Below, in pieces: positions 15,398-23,832 of a DNA stretch of 64,000 bases. The notes under the pieces are model-generated. The model saw only the letters and a list, made by a program, of their open reading frames with translations, ran no database searches and was not told the DNA's origin. Source of the DNA: Hyphomicrobiaceae bacterium (GTDB taxonomy: Bacteria; Pseudomonadota; Alphaproteobacteria; Rhizobiales; Devosiaceae); NCBI GenBank assembly GCA_020638065.1, contig JACKJG010000003.1, positions 1-64,000 on the forward strand, written 5' to 3'. The translations under genes and the position numbers were made by a program. Numbering within the stretch: position 1 is the first letter of the stretch; every line of letters begins with the position of its first letter.

Positions 15398-16356
15398 CTG
15401 CCAGAGAAGAATTCGATCCTGACAATGATCGCGTGGTCGCCGTCACGCTCGATCCGAACACGATCATTTCGACCGACCCGGACGAAGTGCATGAATGGCG
15501 CGTCGCCATTTATGATCTGCTTCAGGAAAACGCATTCAGCCCGGCGCGGGTCGAATCCGAAGGTCCCTATGCGCTTCACATTTCGATCATGGGTTCGACG
15601 ATTCTGTTCGATGTGCGTCAAGCCGAAAGCTACGAACCGATTGCCGCCCATTATCTCTCGCTCAACCCGTTTCGGGAGCTGATCCGGGACTATTTCCGCA
15701 TTCGCGATTCCTATTACGAAGCGATCAAGTCCGGGTCACATTTCCAGATCGAAGCGGTCGACATGGGCCGGCGCGGATTGCACAACGATGCGGCCGAAAC
15801 ACTGCGCCAACGACTTGCCAACAAGATCCAAATCGATGTGAACACCGCGCGGCGCCTGTTCACGCTGGTTTGCGCCATCCAGCCCTATGCCAAGCGGGTC
15901 GACACTCACGAAAGCGGCCTGCCGACCGTGCTGTTCGTCTGTTCGATGAACTCGGTGCGTTCACCTATGGCGGCGGCGCTGGCCCGGCGGCAATTCCCCG
16001 GCAAACTCATTGCCAGATCTGCCGGCGCGCGTTCCGGAAAGGCCGACGCGATGGTGCAGGCGGTGATGGAGCCGATGGGCATCGACATGTCGGTGCACAC
16101 GCCCCATACGATGGACGAACTGGTCAAGTCGCACTTCGATCTGGTGATCACCCTGTCTGACGAAGCCGAACACGCCGTCGCGGAGCGTGATCTTGACGCG
16201 GACGCCGTCGAACACTGGCAGGTGGATGACCCGACCGAGCTCGAAGGCAACCGCGACACCAGGCTTGCGGCTTATGCCGGGCTCAGAGACTACTTGTCCC
16301 TCAAGATCAGAGAGCGTATGGACGCGCTGCTCGCAAACGGTTCACAATCCACTTGA
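15394..16356 (+). CDS. UPF0262 domain fused to a low-molecular-weight phosphatase domain
   Basis: 320 residues in one frame. Residues 1-158 match UPF0262 (MTAREEFDPDNDRVVAVTLD ... AIQPYAKRV). Residues about 174-316 form an LMW protein-tyrosine-phosphatase/ArsC-like domain, with the P-loop Cys183-x5-Arg189 (VCSMNSVRSPMA) and the Asp-Pro general-acid motif in VDDPTELEG. From memory, related genomes normally carry these as two adjacent genes; here there is no stop between them. No internal start with a good ribosome-binding site is evident. The enzyme domain looks active; its substrate (phosphotyrosine, arsenate or other) is unknown. Confidence 0.88.
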   Translation: MTAREEFDPDNDRVVAVTLDPNTIISTDPDEVHEWRVAIYDLLQENAFSPARVESEGPYALHISIMGSTILFDVRQAESYEPIAAHYLSLNPFRELIRDYFRIRDSYYEAIKSGSHFQIEAVDMGRRGLHNDAAETLRQRLANKIQIDVNTARRLFTLVCAIQPYAKRVDTHESGLPTVLFVCSMNSVRSPMAAALARRQFPGKLIARSAGARSGKADAMVQAVMEPMGIDMSVHTPHTMDELVKSHFDLVITLSDEAEHAVAERDLDADAVEHWQVDDPTELEGNRDTRLAAYAGLRDYLSLKIRERMDALLANGSQST

Positions 16357-16424
16357 ATTGGGATAGTTTGCGCCCAAATCTAGGCCGGACGGGCGCCAAA
16401 CGTCCGGTTTTATCAGGAGAAAGA

Positions 16425-16643
16425 ATGGCCAAAGAAGAACTGCTCGAATTTCCGGGCACGATAGCAGAACTATTGCCGAATGCGACCTTCCGCGTGAAGC
16501 TCGAGAACGGTCACGAAATCATTGCCCACACATCCGGCCGCATGCGCAAAAACCGCATTCGTGTGCTGGTGGGCGACAAGGTCGTGGTCGAAATGACCCC
16601 GTACGACCTGACAAAAGGCCGGATTACCTTCCGGCACCGCTAA
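16425..16643 (+). CDS. infA: Translation initiation factor IF-1
   Basis: 72 residues, one OB fold. It binds the ribosomal A site and helps IF-2 and IF-3 during initiation. The start MAKEELLEFPGTI at 16425 has AGGAG seven bases upstream; a longer in-frame extension to 16353 is not supported. The conserved block GHEIIAHTSGRMRKNRIRVL and the end GRITFRHR are intact. Confidence 0.98.
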   Translation: MAKEELLEFPGTIAELLPNATFRVKLENGHEIIAHTSGRMRKNRIRVLVGDKVVVEMTPYDLTKGRITFRHR

Positions 16644-16677
16644 TTCTCCGGAACAGCCGTTTCCTTAGGGCGATCCC

Positions 16678-17316
16678 ATGGCCACACGTCCCGACCTTAT
16701 TCTGGCATCCGCTTCGCCCCGCCGGCTTGCGCTTCTCAACCAGATCGGCGTTGAGCCGGAACATCTGATTCCCGCTCATATCGACGAGACCCCGGAACGC
16801 AACGAATTGCCGCGCAAACTGGCCCAACGGCTCGCCGCGTCCAAGGCGATCGCCGCCCAGTTGCGTGCCCGTCAGGCAGGATTGGGGGAAAACGCCATCG
16901 TTCTGGCGGCCGACACCGTGGTGGCCGTCGGCCGGCGTATTTTGCCCAAGGCCGAGATGATGGAAGAGGCAGGTGCATCCATCCGCCTTTTGTCCGGCCG
17001 GTCGCACAAGGTGTTTACCGGTGTGGCGCTGATCACTCAGAACGGCCAGATGCGCCGCCGCCTGGTCGAAACGAAAGTCCGTTTCAAGCGCCTGTCGGCC
17101 AAGGAGATCGAGGCCTATCTTGCCAGTGCCGAATGGCGCGACAAGGCGGGCGGTTATGCCATTCAGGGCATTGCCGGCGCCTTCGTGCAAAAGCTCAATG
17201 GCTCCTACCATGCGGTGATGGGCCTGCCGCTTTACGAGACTGTCAATCTTCTGGAATCGGCAGGGTATCCGGTGCGGTTCAACTGGCTGAACCAGGCCAC
17301 CACCTCGGGTGTCTGA
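16678..17316 (+). CDS. maf: Maf-like nucleoside triphosphate pyrophosphatase
   Basis: 212 residues. Hydrolyses non-canonical or dTTP/UTP-type nucleotides to monophosphates. The N-terminal ILASASPRRLALLNQIGV substrate-binding motif, VLAADTVVAVG with the catalytic Asp, SGRSHKVFTGVAL, and WRDKAGGYAIQGIAGAFV are characteristic; the last is closest to the YhdE-type (dTTP/UTP) subgroup. It sits between infA and yacG in the conserved order. Confidence 0.95.
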   Translation: MATRPDLILASASPRRLALLNQIGVEPEHLIPAHIDETPERNELPRKLAQRLAASKAIAAQLRARQAGLGENAIVLAADTVVAVGRRILPKAEMMEEAGASIRLLSGRSHKVFTGVALITQNGQMRRRLVETKVRFKRLSAKEIEAYLASAEWRDKAGGYAIQGIAGAFVQKLNGSYHAVMGLPLYETVNLLESAGYPVRFNWLNQATTSGV

Positions 17317-17566
17317 CATGGTCGCGGACAAGAAGGTCACGCACCTGAGGCCCGCGCGTCCTTGCCCGATCTGCGGCAAGGCCTCGACCCAGAAATATCA
17401 CCCCTTCTGTTCCGCCCGTTGTGCGGACGTCGACCTCAATCGCTGGCTGAGCGGTGCCTATGTGATCCCGGCACGCGACGAAGTGAACGAAGAGGATGAA
17501 AGCTGGGGCGAGGATGAGCGCAATGCTACCCCTACCGGAAACGCGGATCAGCCGGACCGGCAATAG
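17309..17566 (+). CDS. yacG: DNA gyrase inhibitor YacG (zinc-binding)
   Basis: Small zinc-finger protein that in E. coli binds GyrB and blocks DNA binding. The zinc site CPICG ... CSARCADVDLNRWLSG is complete. The start is GTG at 17309, overlapping the maf stop, or ATG at 17318 just after it. The acidic C-terminal tail (EVNEEDESWGEDERN) is typical of alphaproteobacterial members. It is followed two bases later by the Imm-5-like gene. Confidence 0.92.
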   Translation: MSDMVADKKVTHLRPARPCPICGKASTQKYHPFCSARCADVDLNRWLSGAYVIPARDEVNEEDESWGEDERNATPTGNADQPDRQ

Positions 17567-17568
17567 CC

Positions 17569-18105
17569 ATGGCCTTCGGCAAACCTGAACTTGATTTGGC
17601 CAGCCTCCGCGTATTGAGCGGATGGGCCGCCGATTGCGCCGAACGGGTGTTGTTCATTTTTCTCAAAGCCGCCGCAGACGACCCAAGGCCAAAGGCCGCG
17701 ATTGTGGCAGCGCGCAAGTTTGCGGATGGTGCGAGCCGCGACAACGATCTGCGCAAACGCGCCCTTGATGCCTTTCGCGCCGCAAATGCCGCCGGTCAGT
17801 CCGCTGCAGCCGCCGCGGCACACTCTGCGTCTGCGGCCGCGGGCGCGGCCTTTCTCCATCCCCTGGCGAACCCGCATCAGGTCAAACATATCCTTGGCGC
17901 GGCCGCCTATGCGGCACTCGCGTTGGAACGTGAAGGCGCAGAAACCGCGTCGGACGCGGTGGTTCAGATGGTCGCGGATGCGCCACCCGAAATTGTGGCT
18001 CTGCTTGTTCAATATCCGGCTTGCGCACCTGCCAAGGGACGTTTGGGCGAAATCCTTGTCGAGCTCGATACCCGCCTGAGACATCCAGCCAAGCATCGAA
18101 AATGA
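17569..18105 (+). CDS. Imm-5-like putative immunity protein
   Basis: 178 residues, all-helical and very rich in alanine. The pattern VLSGWAADCAERVL ... DDPRPKAAIVAARKFADGAS ... AAHSASAAAGAAFLHPLANP ... QVKHILGAAAYAALALE matches proteins annotated as putative immunity protein (Imm-5-like domain). The family is predicted from toxin neighbourhoods, and biochemical function is not established. No toxin gene is seen within the window; it directly follows yacG and may be co-transcribed with it. A solitary immunity or unrelated housekeeping role are both possible. Confidence 0.72.
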   Translation: MAFGKPELDLASLRVLSGWAADCAERVLFIFLKAAADDPRPKAAIVAARKFADGASRDNDLRKRALDAFRAANAAGQSAAAAAAHSASAAAGAAFLHPLANPHQVKHILGAAAYAALALEREGAETASDAVVQMVADAPPEIVALLVQYPACAPAKGRLGEILVELDTRLRHPAKHRK

Positions 18106-18183
18106 TCGCGGGGGAATGGTGTGACCATCCAGATCGCGCCGGTTTGACTGGACAGGGGCAAGACTAACCCCGAATATCAGTCC

Positions 18184-19500
18184 ATGCGCGCATGGCTTCT
18201 GCTCCTTGTTTCCTGGTTTGCATTTGTCGCAAATGCATCGGCACAGGAATTCACCTACGACACGGAAAACGCCTTCCGCCTATTGAAAGAAGGGATCGAC
18301 ACGACTCTGCAGGCAGAGTTCAATTATGGACGTGGGCTTTTTGATCACGTCTGGCACGCCATTCAGTCGGGCAGCGGCATGGGCAGGGGCTTTGGTCCGC
18401 TCTACAGTGCCGATGCATGCATAGCGTGCCATGTCCGCGACGGCCGCGGAATGCCCCCCGATGAAGGCATTGCGCCGCTCGCAGGATTCATATTGCTGAT
18501 CGGCGATCAGGACGGCGTGCCCGACCCGGCATACGGTCACCAACTCAGCGACAAGGCCATCGAAGGCGTGTTGCCTGAGGCCTCGGTCCAGACACAATGG
18601 CTTGTATCTGACACACCATTGCCTGACGGCACGAATGTGCAATTGCGCTGGCCGCAATTCACGCTGCATAACCTTGCCTATGGCCCCCTCGCGCCAGACA
18701 GCCAGCTGTTCCCCCGTCTGGCGCCGCAATTGATTGGTCTGGGCCTGCTGGAGCAGGTGCCGGTTGCGGAACTTGAGGCGCTTGCCGACCCGGATGACGA
18801 CAATGGGGACGGTATTTCAGGCCGGATTAACTGGCTTGAATCCGCGGATGGGAGAGTTCCAGGCCGTTTTGGTTGGAAAGCCAACATCACCAGCATCAAC
18901 GAGCAGGTTCAGCGCGCCGCCGCCACGGACATGGGCTTTACCAGTCCTTTGTTTCCAAACCCGGATTTTCCCTGTACGAGCGCTGAGCAAGAGTGCCTTC
19001 GAATTGCTGGAATGCAAAACGCGCCCGACATCAACCCCGTTGATTTCGCCTCGAACAACGTTCGGCATTTGACGGTCTATAGTCAGAATTTGCAGGTCCC
19101 GCCCCGGGTGGACGCGGACGCACCTGACGCCGTGTCTGGTGCGCAATTGTTCGCCGATATCGGATGCGCGTCCTGTCACACGCCGACGCTACAAACGGCC
19201 GATGGAAGTGACATTCACCCCTATACCGACCTGCTGTTGCACGATCTTGGCGAGGGACTGGCCAATGGGCCGGTGATGGGCACCGCCGACGCCCGCGAAT
19301 GGCGCACGCCGCCGCTCTGGGGCATTGGCCGCACCGAACAGGTCAGCCACGCGACCTACTTCCTGCACGACGGGCGCGCCCGCTCGTTTCTCGAGGCAAT
19401 TCTCTGGCATGGCGGCGAGGCGGAAGCGGCACGCGACCGATTTGGGCAACTGCCTCCCGAACAGCGGCAGCAATTGCTGGACTTCCTTCAAAGCCTTTGA
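18184..19500 (+). CDS. Di-haem c-type cytochrome (DHOR/DUF1111 family)
   Basis: 438 residues. Sec signal peptide (about 1-21, cleavage after ASA). Two haem c motifs, CIACH at about residue 79 and CASCH at about 325, are spaced as in the di-haem oxidoreductase (DUF1111, formerly thiol oxidoreductase) family. The C-terminal block RTPPLWGIGRTEQVSHATYF with LHDGRARSFLEAILWHGGEA is diagnostic. Acts in the periplasm; the physiological donor and acceptor are unknown, and peroxidase-like activity is assumed for relatives. A stand-alone gene, convergent with the SDR gene. Confidence 0.9.
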   Translation: MRAWLLLLVSWFAFVANASAQEFTYDTENAFRLLKEGIDTTLQAEFNYGRGLFDHVWHAIQSGSGMGRGFGPLYSADACIACHVRDGRGMPPDEGIAPLAGFILLIGDQDGVPDPAYGHQLSDKAIEGVLPEASVQTQWLVSDTPLPDGTNVQLRWPQFTLHNLAYGPLAPDSQLFPRLAPQLIGLGLLEQVPVAELEALADPDDDNGDGISGRINWLESADGRVPGRFGWKANITSINEQVQRAAATDMGFTSPLFPNPDFPCTSAEQECLRIAGMQNAPDINPVDFASNNVRHLTVYSQNLQVPPRVDADAPDAVSGAQLFADIGCASCHTPTLQTADGSDIHPYTDLLLHDLGEGLANGPVMGTADAREWRTPPLWGIGRTEQVSHATYFLHDGRARSFLEAILWHGGEAEAARDRFGQLPPEQRQQLLDFLQSL

Positions 19501-19516
19501 CCCGGCCTGCGCCCGG

Positions 19517-20278
19517 TCAGGGCATGAATTGTCCGCCATTCACGTCGATGATCTGCCCGGTAATGTAGCCCGACATGTTGTCCGAGGCGAGAAACACATA
19601 GGCGCCGACACATTCCTCGGCGCTGCCAAAACGGTGCATGGGGATCTGCTGAACCGCGGCATCCTGAAGTTCCTGCGGCGTGTTGGCATGGAACGGCGTG
19701 ATGATGAAGCCCGGCGCGATCGTGTTGACCCGAATTTTATGTTGAACGAATTCCCGCGCCATGTTGCGGGTCATCGAGTGTACCGCCGACTTGGCCGACG
19801 CATAAACGGTCGACCCCAGCGATCCGCCGGTCCGGCCCGCAATCGAGCCCGTATTGATGATCGACCCGCCACCGGCGGCCTTCAGATGTGGCAGCGCCGC
19901 TGACGTGATATTGAAAATCGAGCGGACATTGAGGTCGTAGACCTTGTCATACATCTCATTGTCGAACGCTTCATTGGTGACGCGATCGAGAATGCCGCCG
20001 GCATTGTTGACCAGCACATCGAGGCCGCCCAGCGCAGCAACAGCATCTGCGACGATCTGTTTGGCAGCTTCGGTGTCGCAGACATCGCCGATCACCACAT
20101 GCGCCTCGCCACCGGCCTCGCGAATCTGTCGGGCAATGGCATCGACCGCATCGCGGCTGTGAAACCCGTGCACCGCGATCATGGCGCCCAACCGCCCCAT
20201 TTCCAGCGCCAGCGCTGCTCCAATTCCGGTAGATGACCCGGTGATCAGCACTCGTTTGCCCTTGATATCGTCCAGCAC
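19517..20278 (-). CDS. SDR-family oxidoreductase
   Basis: 253 residues, a classical short-chain dehydrogenase. TGSSTGIGAALALEMG cofactor-binding motif at about 11-26, NNAG at about 90, catalytic Tyr/Lys in YASAK, and the C-terminal YITGQIIDVNGGQF. A GTG start at 20278 is chosen because GGGAG lies six bases upstream; the long N-terminal extension in the same frame is unsupported. The LacI-like palindrome 33 bp upstream suggests a sugar- or sugar-acid-related substrate (for example a gluconate-type dehydrogenase), but this is inference. Confidence 0.9.
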   Translation of the reverse strand: MLDDIKGKRVLITGSSTGIGAALALEMGRLGAMIAVHGFHSRDAVDAIARQIREAGGEAHVVIGDVCDTEAAKQIVADAVAALGGLDVLVNNAGGILDRVTNEAFDNEMYDKVYDLNVRSIFNITSAALPHLKAAGGGSIINTGSIAGRTGGSLGSTVYASAKSAVHSMTRNMAREFVQHKIRVNTIAPGFIITPFHANTPQELQDAAVQQIPMHRFGSAEECVGAYVFLASDNMSGYITGQIIDVNGGQFMP

Positions 20279-20310
20279 GATTTGCTCCCATCTCGAAACT
20301 TGCAGGTTTG

Positions 20311-20324
20311 TATTAGCGCTAATA
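20311..20324. promoter_or_regulatory. LacI-type palindromic operator before the SDR gene
   Basis: TATTAGCGCTAATA is a perfect 14-bp palindrome with the AGCGCT centre common to LacI-family operators, placed 33 bp upstream of the SDR start. No LacI-type gene is in the window. Confidence 0.55.
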
Positions 20325-20568
20325 GCACAGAGTGTGCGGCCAGCAACCCGGCAGGTGACCGCCAGCTTTGACATGACGGTGCTACACCGGTTCACCTGCC
20401 CGTTCACCAATGCGAACGGCTATTCAGCCTTCTGGTCCGGCCGCGCGGTGGGCTCGCGAAAAAGAGCGGGACGGCAAATAAAAACCTCGCCGATCGGTTC
20501 TGGACAACCCGCAAAACACACCCTATAACCCGCTCGCATTCGCCCCGGCCGTTCACGCCGGGTGAGGA

Positions 20569-20644
<76 letters not shown>

Positions 20645-20719
20645 CCCAATTTCCGCAAAGCGTCGAACTGGGCACTATTGGCTCAAGGCTTGTGCCCGCG
20701 TGCGCGTGCGTGAACTTGC

Positions 20720-21316
20720 TCACTTCAGTTTGCCCAATTCGTCCTGAAGCGCTCTGAGTTGCGCTTCGAGGGCGGCGATCCGGTCATCGCCGGGGGCTTC
20801 GGGTTTGGCGGGTTCCTGCGCCTTGTCCTTTGCGGGAGTTGGCGCCTCTTTGGTGGCGTCGTCACGTTTTGTTGAGGCGCCCGCACCGAACATGCCACCG
20901 GTCCACGCCTTCATGGCATCGGCAAGATTTTTCGACTGCCACTCTTCCATGGCGTGCATGAAATTGGCTGGCGCGGCGGCCATTTCCTGTTGCTGCTTTT
21001 GAAACATTTCGACAGCTTGGGTGAGAAAGGCCGGGGTGAGGGCGCTCGCCTGCGAATGATACATGCGCACCAGGTCGGTCAGAACGTCGTTGGGAAGCGC
21101 GGACTCGCCCTTGGCGTCACGGTCGGCAATGATCTGGATGAGGATCTGGCTGGTCAGGTCTTCGCCGCTATCCTTGTCGACGACGCGCACCTGCTTGCCG
21201 TCGCGGATGTAATTGGCGATATCGTCCAGCGTCACGTAAACGCGCGCGCCGCTATCATAGAGCTTCCGGCTCGAATAGCGCTTGATCAGGACTTCGTCCG
21301 GGTTTGTTTCATTCAT
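20720..21316 (-). CDS. phaR: PHA synthesis repressor PhaR
   Basis: 198 residues. The N-terminus VLIKRYSSRKLYDSGARVYV with the following IANYIRDGKQVRVVDKDSGEDLT is the PHB-accumulation-regulator DNA-binding domain; a PHB_acc helical region and a Lys/Pro/Glu-rich linker ending in a short coiled coil follow. PhaR binds DNA near phasin and its own genes and is released when it binds nascent PHA granules. It lies next to the phasin gene, with candidate operator sites at 21924-21967. Confidence 0.95.
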   Translation of the reverse strand: MNETNPDEVLIKRYSSRKLYDSGARVYVTLDDIANYIRDGKQVRVVDKDSGEDLTSQILIQIIADRDAKGESALPNDVLTDLVRMYHSQASALTPAFLTQAVEMFQKQQQEMAAAPANFMHAMEEWQSKNLADAMKAWTGGMFGAGASTKRDDATKEAPTPAKDKAQEPAKPEAPGDDRIAALEAQLRALQDELGKLK

Positions 21317-21400
21317 CTGGCGGCGAACCTCTTGCGTTGGGGAGGAGACTATCCCGCCAATCCTGATCCCGGCAAGTTGTGAGGTCCATCGGCGGACACG

Positions 21401-21425
21401 AAAAAGGCGGGCCTGAGCCCGCCTT
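21401..21425 (-). terminator. Terminator of the phasin gene
   Basis: On the minus strand GGCGGGC (21423-21417) pairs with GCCCGCC (21412-21406) around TCAG, followed by TTTTT. It lies 32 bp after the phasin stop. Confidence 0.85.
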
Positions 21426-21456
21426 CACATTTTCGGTCAGTTAGAACCTTGCGGCT

Positions 21457-21867
21457 CTATGCGGCCTTGGTCGCCTTGGCAGTTGCCTTCTTGGCGGTCG
21501 ATGCCATTTCGCTCTGGGCTTCAGCGCCAGCAGCCATGAACAGTTCAACGGCTGCGACCTGTGCGTTCTTGGCGATGTCGGCAAACTTGGCGACATATTC
21601 CGGAGCGCCCTGGATCTGGGCGGACGCGACGTCGGACACGGTCTTTGCCAGTTCGGTCGGCTCGGCTTCCGGCTTCGTGAACGCATCCATCTTGCTGAGA
21701 TAGTCCTTGACCCACGCATTAGTCAGATCAACGGCCTTTTCAGCGGCTTCGAGATGAATCTTGGCATATTTGGCGCCATATTCGTTCGACTTGGCATAAA
21801 GCTCAGCAGCCGACTTGGTGTCGAAATATGCGTCTTTGAAGAACTGCGAGAAATCTGTGTTGGCCAT
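21457..21867 (-). CDS. phaP: Phasin (PHA granule-associated protein)
   Basis: 136 residues, helical, with the phasin-2-type pattern: FSQFFKDAYFDTKSAAELYA, AKIHLEAAEKAVDLTNAWVK and VAAVELFMAAGAEAQSEMAS, ending in an Ala/Lys-rich tail (KKATAKATKAA). Phasins coat PHA granules and control their number and size. The start at 21867 has AGGAGG eight bases upstream; an extension to 21960 is rejected. It is separated from phaC by repeated dyads that look like PhaR sites. Confidence 0.92.
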   Translation of the reverse strand: MANTDFSQFFKDAYFDTKSAAELYAKSNEYGAKYAKIHLEAAEKAVDLTNAWVKDYLSKMDAFTKPEAEPTELAKTVSDVASAQIQGAPEYVAKFADIAKNAQVAAVELFMAAGAEAQSEMASTAKKATAKATKAA

Positions 21868-21923
21868 TTTAGCCTCCTGTGTAGCGCGGTCTCTGCGCAT
21901 CGAATTCATGACGAACATATAAA

Positions 21924-21967
21924 TGCTGCAGCGCGGCATTGCAAGGGAAAAATGCCGCAACGCGGCA
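21924..21967. promoter_or_regulatory. Two 15-bp GC-rich repeats upstream of phaP, probable PhaR sites
   Basis: TGCTGCAGCGCGGCA (21924-21938) and TGCCGCAACGCGGCA (21953-21967) are near-identical, start 29 bp apart, and each is an imperfect dyad (TGCCG...CGGCA). PhaR of related bacteria binds TGC/GCA-rich dyads upstream of phasin genes. The second copy ends just after the phaC stop codon. Confidence 0.6.
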
Positions 21968-21969
21968 AA

Positions 21970-23754
21970 TTATTTTGCGCGCATGCCGACATAAGAGCCC
22001 GGTGCCGGGCAAAGCGCAGGGAATTCAGAGTTCTCGAGACTATTCGCGGCAATCTTTTTGCCCGATTCCGCTGCTATCCATTCACCCCAGAATGGCCACC
22101 AGGAACCATCTTGCCGCAATGCAGCAGAAAGCCAGGCGTCAAGATCGTCGGCCGGAGCATTGTTGAACCAGTAGCCATATTTGTTGGCCGCTGGTGCATT
22201 GATGATCCCGGCAATGTGTCCGCTCTCGGCGAGGACGAAGATCTTCTTGCCCGATAGCTGCCTGAGCCCGGAAAAAGATGCCTTCCACGGCGCGATGTGA
22301 TCCGTCTTAGTGGCGACCGCAAAAATCGGGATCTTGATGTCCTTGAGATTGAGGGCCTCACCTTCGACTTCGAAGGTGCCTTTGACCAGCCGGTTCTCGC
22401 GATAACAATAGTCGAGATATTCCTTGGCCATGCGCGCGGGCAGATTGGTGGAATCGGAATTCCAGTACAAGAGATCGAAGGCCGGCGGCGCCTCGCCCAG
22501 CAGATAGGAACGGACCGCAGGCCCGTAAACGAGATCGTTGGCCCGAAGAAAACTGAACGTGCGAGCCATCCGCCGCGCGGAAAGGTAGCCTTTTTCCGCA
22601 AGCTCCTGATCGATGGCCGAGATGAAATGATCGTCGATGAAGACGCCGAGATTTCCCGGCTCTTCAAAGTCAACGAGCGTGGTGAAGAACGTCGCCGTCT
22701 TGACGCTGTGATCGCCGCGCTTGGCCATCAGAGCCAATGTCGCCGCGAGAAGCGTGCCGCCAATGCAATAACCGATCGCGTTGATCTTCTTTTCGCCGGT
22801 GAAGGCCTTGACCGTCTCGATGGCCTCGATCGCACCTTCCGCTATATAGGTGTCGAACCCCACATCCCGGTAGCTTTCATCGGGATTGACCCAGGAAACG
22901 ACAAAAACCGACAGACCCTGATCGACCGCGAACTTGATAAAGCTGTTCTTCGCCGCCAGATCGAGAATGTAATATTTGTTGATCCATGGCGGCACGATGA
23001 GCAGCGGCACGGCATGCACCTGCTCGGTCGTTGGCGTGTACCGGATCAGCTCGAACAGGCGATTGCGATAGATCACTTCGCCCGGGGTGGTCGCGATATT
23101 CCGGCCGACCTCGAAGGCATTCGGGTCGGACAGCGTCACCGAGAAATCGCCCTGGTTTGCCTCGACATCGCGCACGAAATTCTCAAGGCCCTCGACCAGC
23201 GACTGCCCGTTGGTTTCGAGCGCCTTCTCAATCGCATCCGGATTGGTGGCCAGAAAGTTGGTCGGCGACATCAGGTCGACGAACTGGCGGGCGAAAAACG
23301 CCACACGCTGCTGATCGTCCTCGCCAAGTTCCGACAGGCCTTCGATCGATTTGGTCAGCGTGTCCGAAGACAGAAGATATTGCTGTTTGAGAAAGTTGAA
23401 ATAGGGATGGGTTTGCCAGAGAGGGTTGCGAAAGCGCGGGTCGGGTCGCGAAGAGGGTGCCTTATCGGAACCTGCCGAATTCTGTTCGGGACCCTTCATC
23501 GCTTCGGAAAGGTTGAGCAGTGTGCCGCGCCACATGTGCATCTGCTGTTCGATCAGCTTTTCCGGATAGGTCATCATGTCCGTCAGATAGGCGGAGGCCG
23601 CCTTGACGTAGAGATCCATGCCGGGCCCCTCCAGATCGGGGTTTTCCTGCCGCCGTTTGGCCAGCGCCGCCGATAGCCGGGCCGTCAGCACCTCGATTTT
23701 TTCGAGGTTGGCCTTCAGCTTTTCGGGATCGGTGGTGCCCGCGCGCTCGGACAT
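21970..23754 (-). CDS. phaC: Class I poly(3-hydroxyalkanoate) synthase PhaC
   Basis: 594 residues from the ATG at 23754 (MSERAGTT); a further in-frame ATG at 23802 would add 16 residues. Neither has a strong ribosome-binding site. Polymerises (R)-3-hydroxyacyl-CoA on the granule surface. The lipase-like box GYCIGG holds catalytic Cys330. The conserved NPLWQTHPYFNFLKQQYLL near residue 110, PPWINKYYILDL and, towards the C-terminus, DHIAPW and SGHIAGIINAP supply the Asp and His of the triad. Length fits class I (about 590). It is divergent from phaZ. Confidence 0.97.
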   Translation of the reverse strand: MSERAGTTDPEKLKANLEKIEVLTARLSAALAKRRQENPDLEGPGMDLYVKAASAYLTDMMTYPEKLIEQQMHMWRGTLLNLSEAMKGPEQNSAGSDKAPSSRPDPRFRNPLWQTHPYFNFLKQQYLLSSDTLTKSIEGLSELGEDDQQRVAFFARQFVDLMSPTNFLATNPDAIEKALETNGQSLVEGLENFVRDVEANQGDFSVTLSDPNAFEVGRNIATTPGEVIYRNRLFELIRYTPTTEQVHAVPLLIVPPWINKYYILDLAAKNSFIKFAVDQGLSVFVVSWVNPDESYRDVGFDTYIAEGAIEAIETVKAFTGEKKINAIGYCIGGTLLAATLALMAKRGDHSVKTATFFTTLVDFEEPGNLGVFIDDHFISAIDQELAEKGYLSARRMARTFSFLRANDLVYGPAVRSYLLGEAPPAFDLLYWNSDSTNLPARMAKEYLDYCYRENRLVKGTFEVEGEALNLKDIKIPIFAVATKTDHIAPWKASFSGLRQLSGKKIFVLAESGHIAGIINAPAANKYGYWFNNAPADDLDAWLSAALRQDGSWWPFWGEWIAAESGKKIAANSLENSEFPALCPAPGSYVGMRAK

Positions 23755-23790
23755 GGACGGCAAAGCCTTTTTTATTGTCTTGCTGTTATG

Positions 23791-23820
23791 TGATACATAC
23801 ATATGGTTGATCGTGTATCA
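23791..23820. promoter_or_regulatory. Inverted repeat in the phaC/phaZ divergent promoter
   Basis: TGATACA (23791-23797) and TGTATCA (23814-23820) form a 7-bp inverted repeat with a 16-bp spacer, between the two divergent PHA genes. A regulator-binding site is possible. Confidence 0.35.
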
Positions 23821-23832
23821 AGGAACACGGCC

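Noticed and set aside
19517..20410. Longer start at 20410 for the SDR
   Set aside because: The extension covers the palindromic operator and has no SDR similarity; GTG 20278 has a well-spaced GGGAG.
22297..23676. 459-residue plus-strand frame opposite phaC
   Set aside because: Antisense of a clear PhaC with the catalytic GYCIGG box; no family resemblance.
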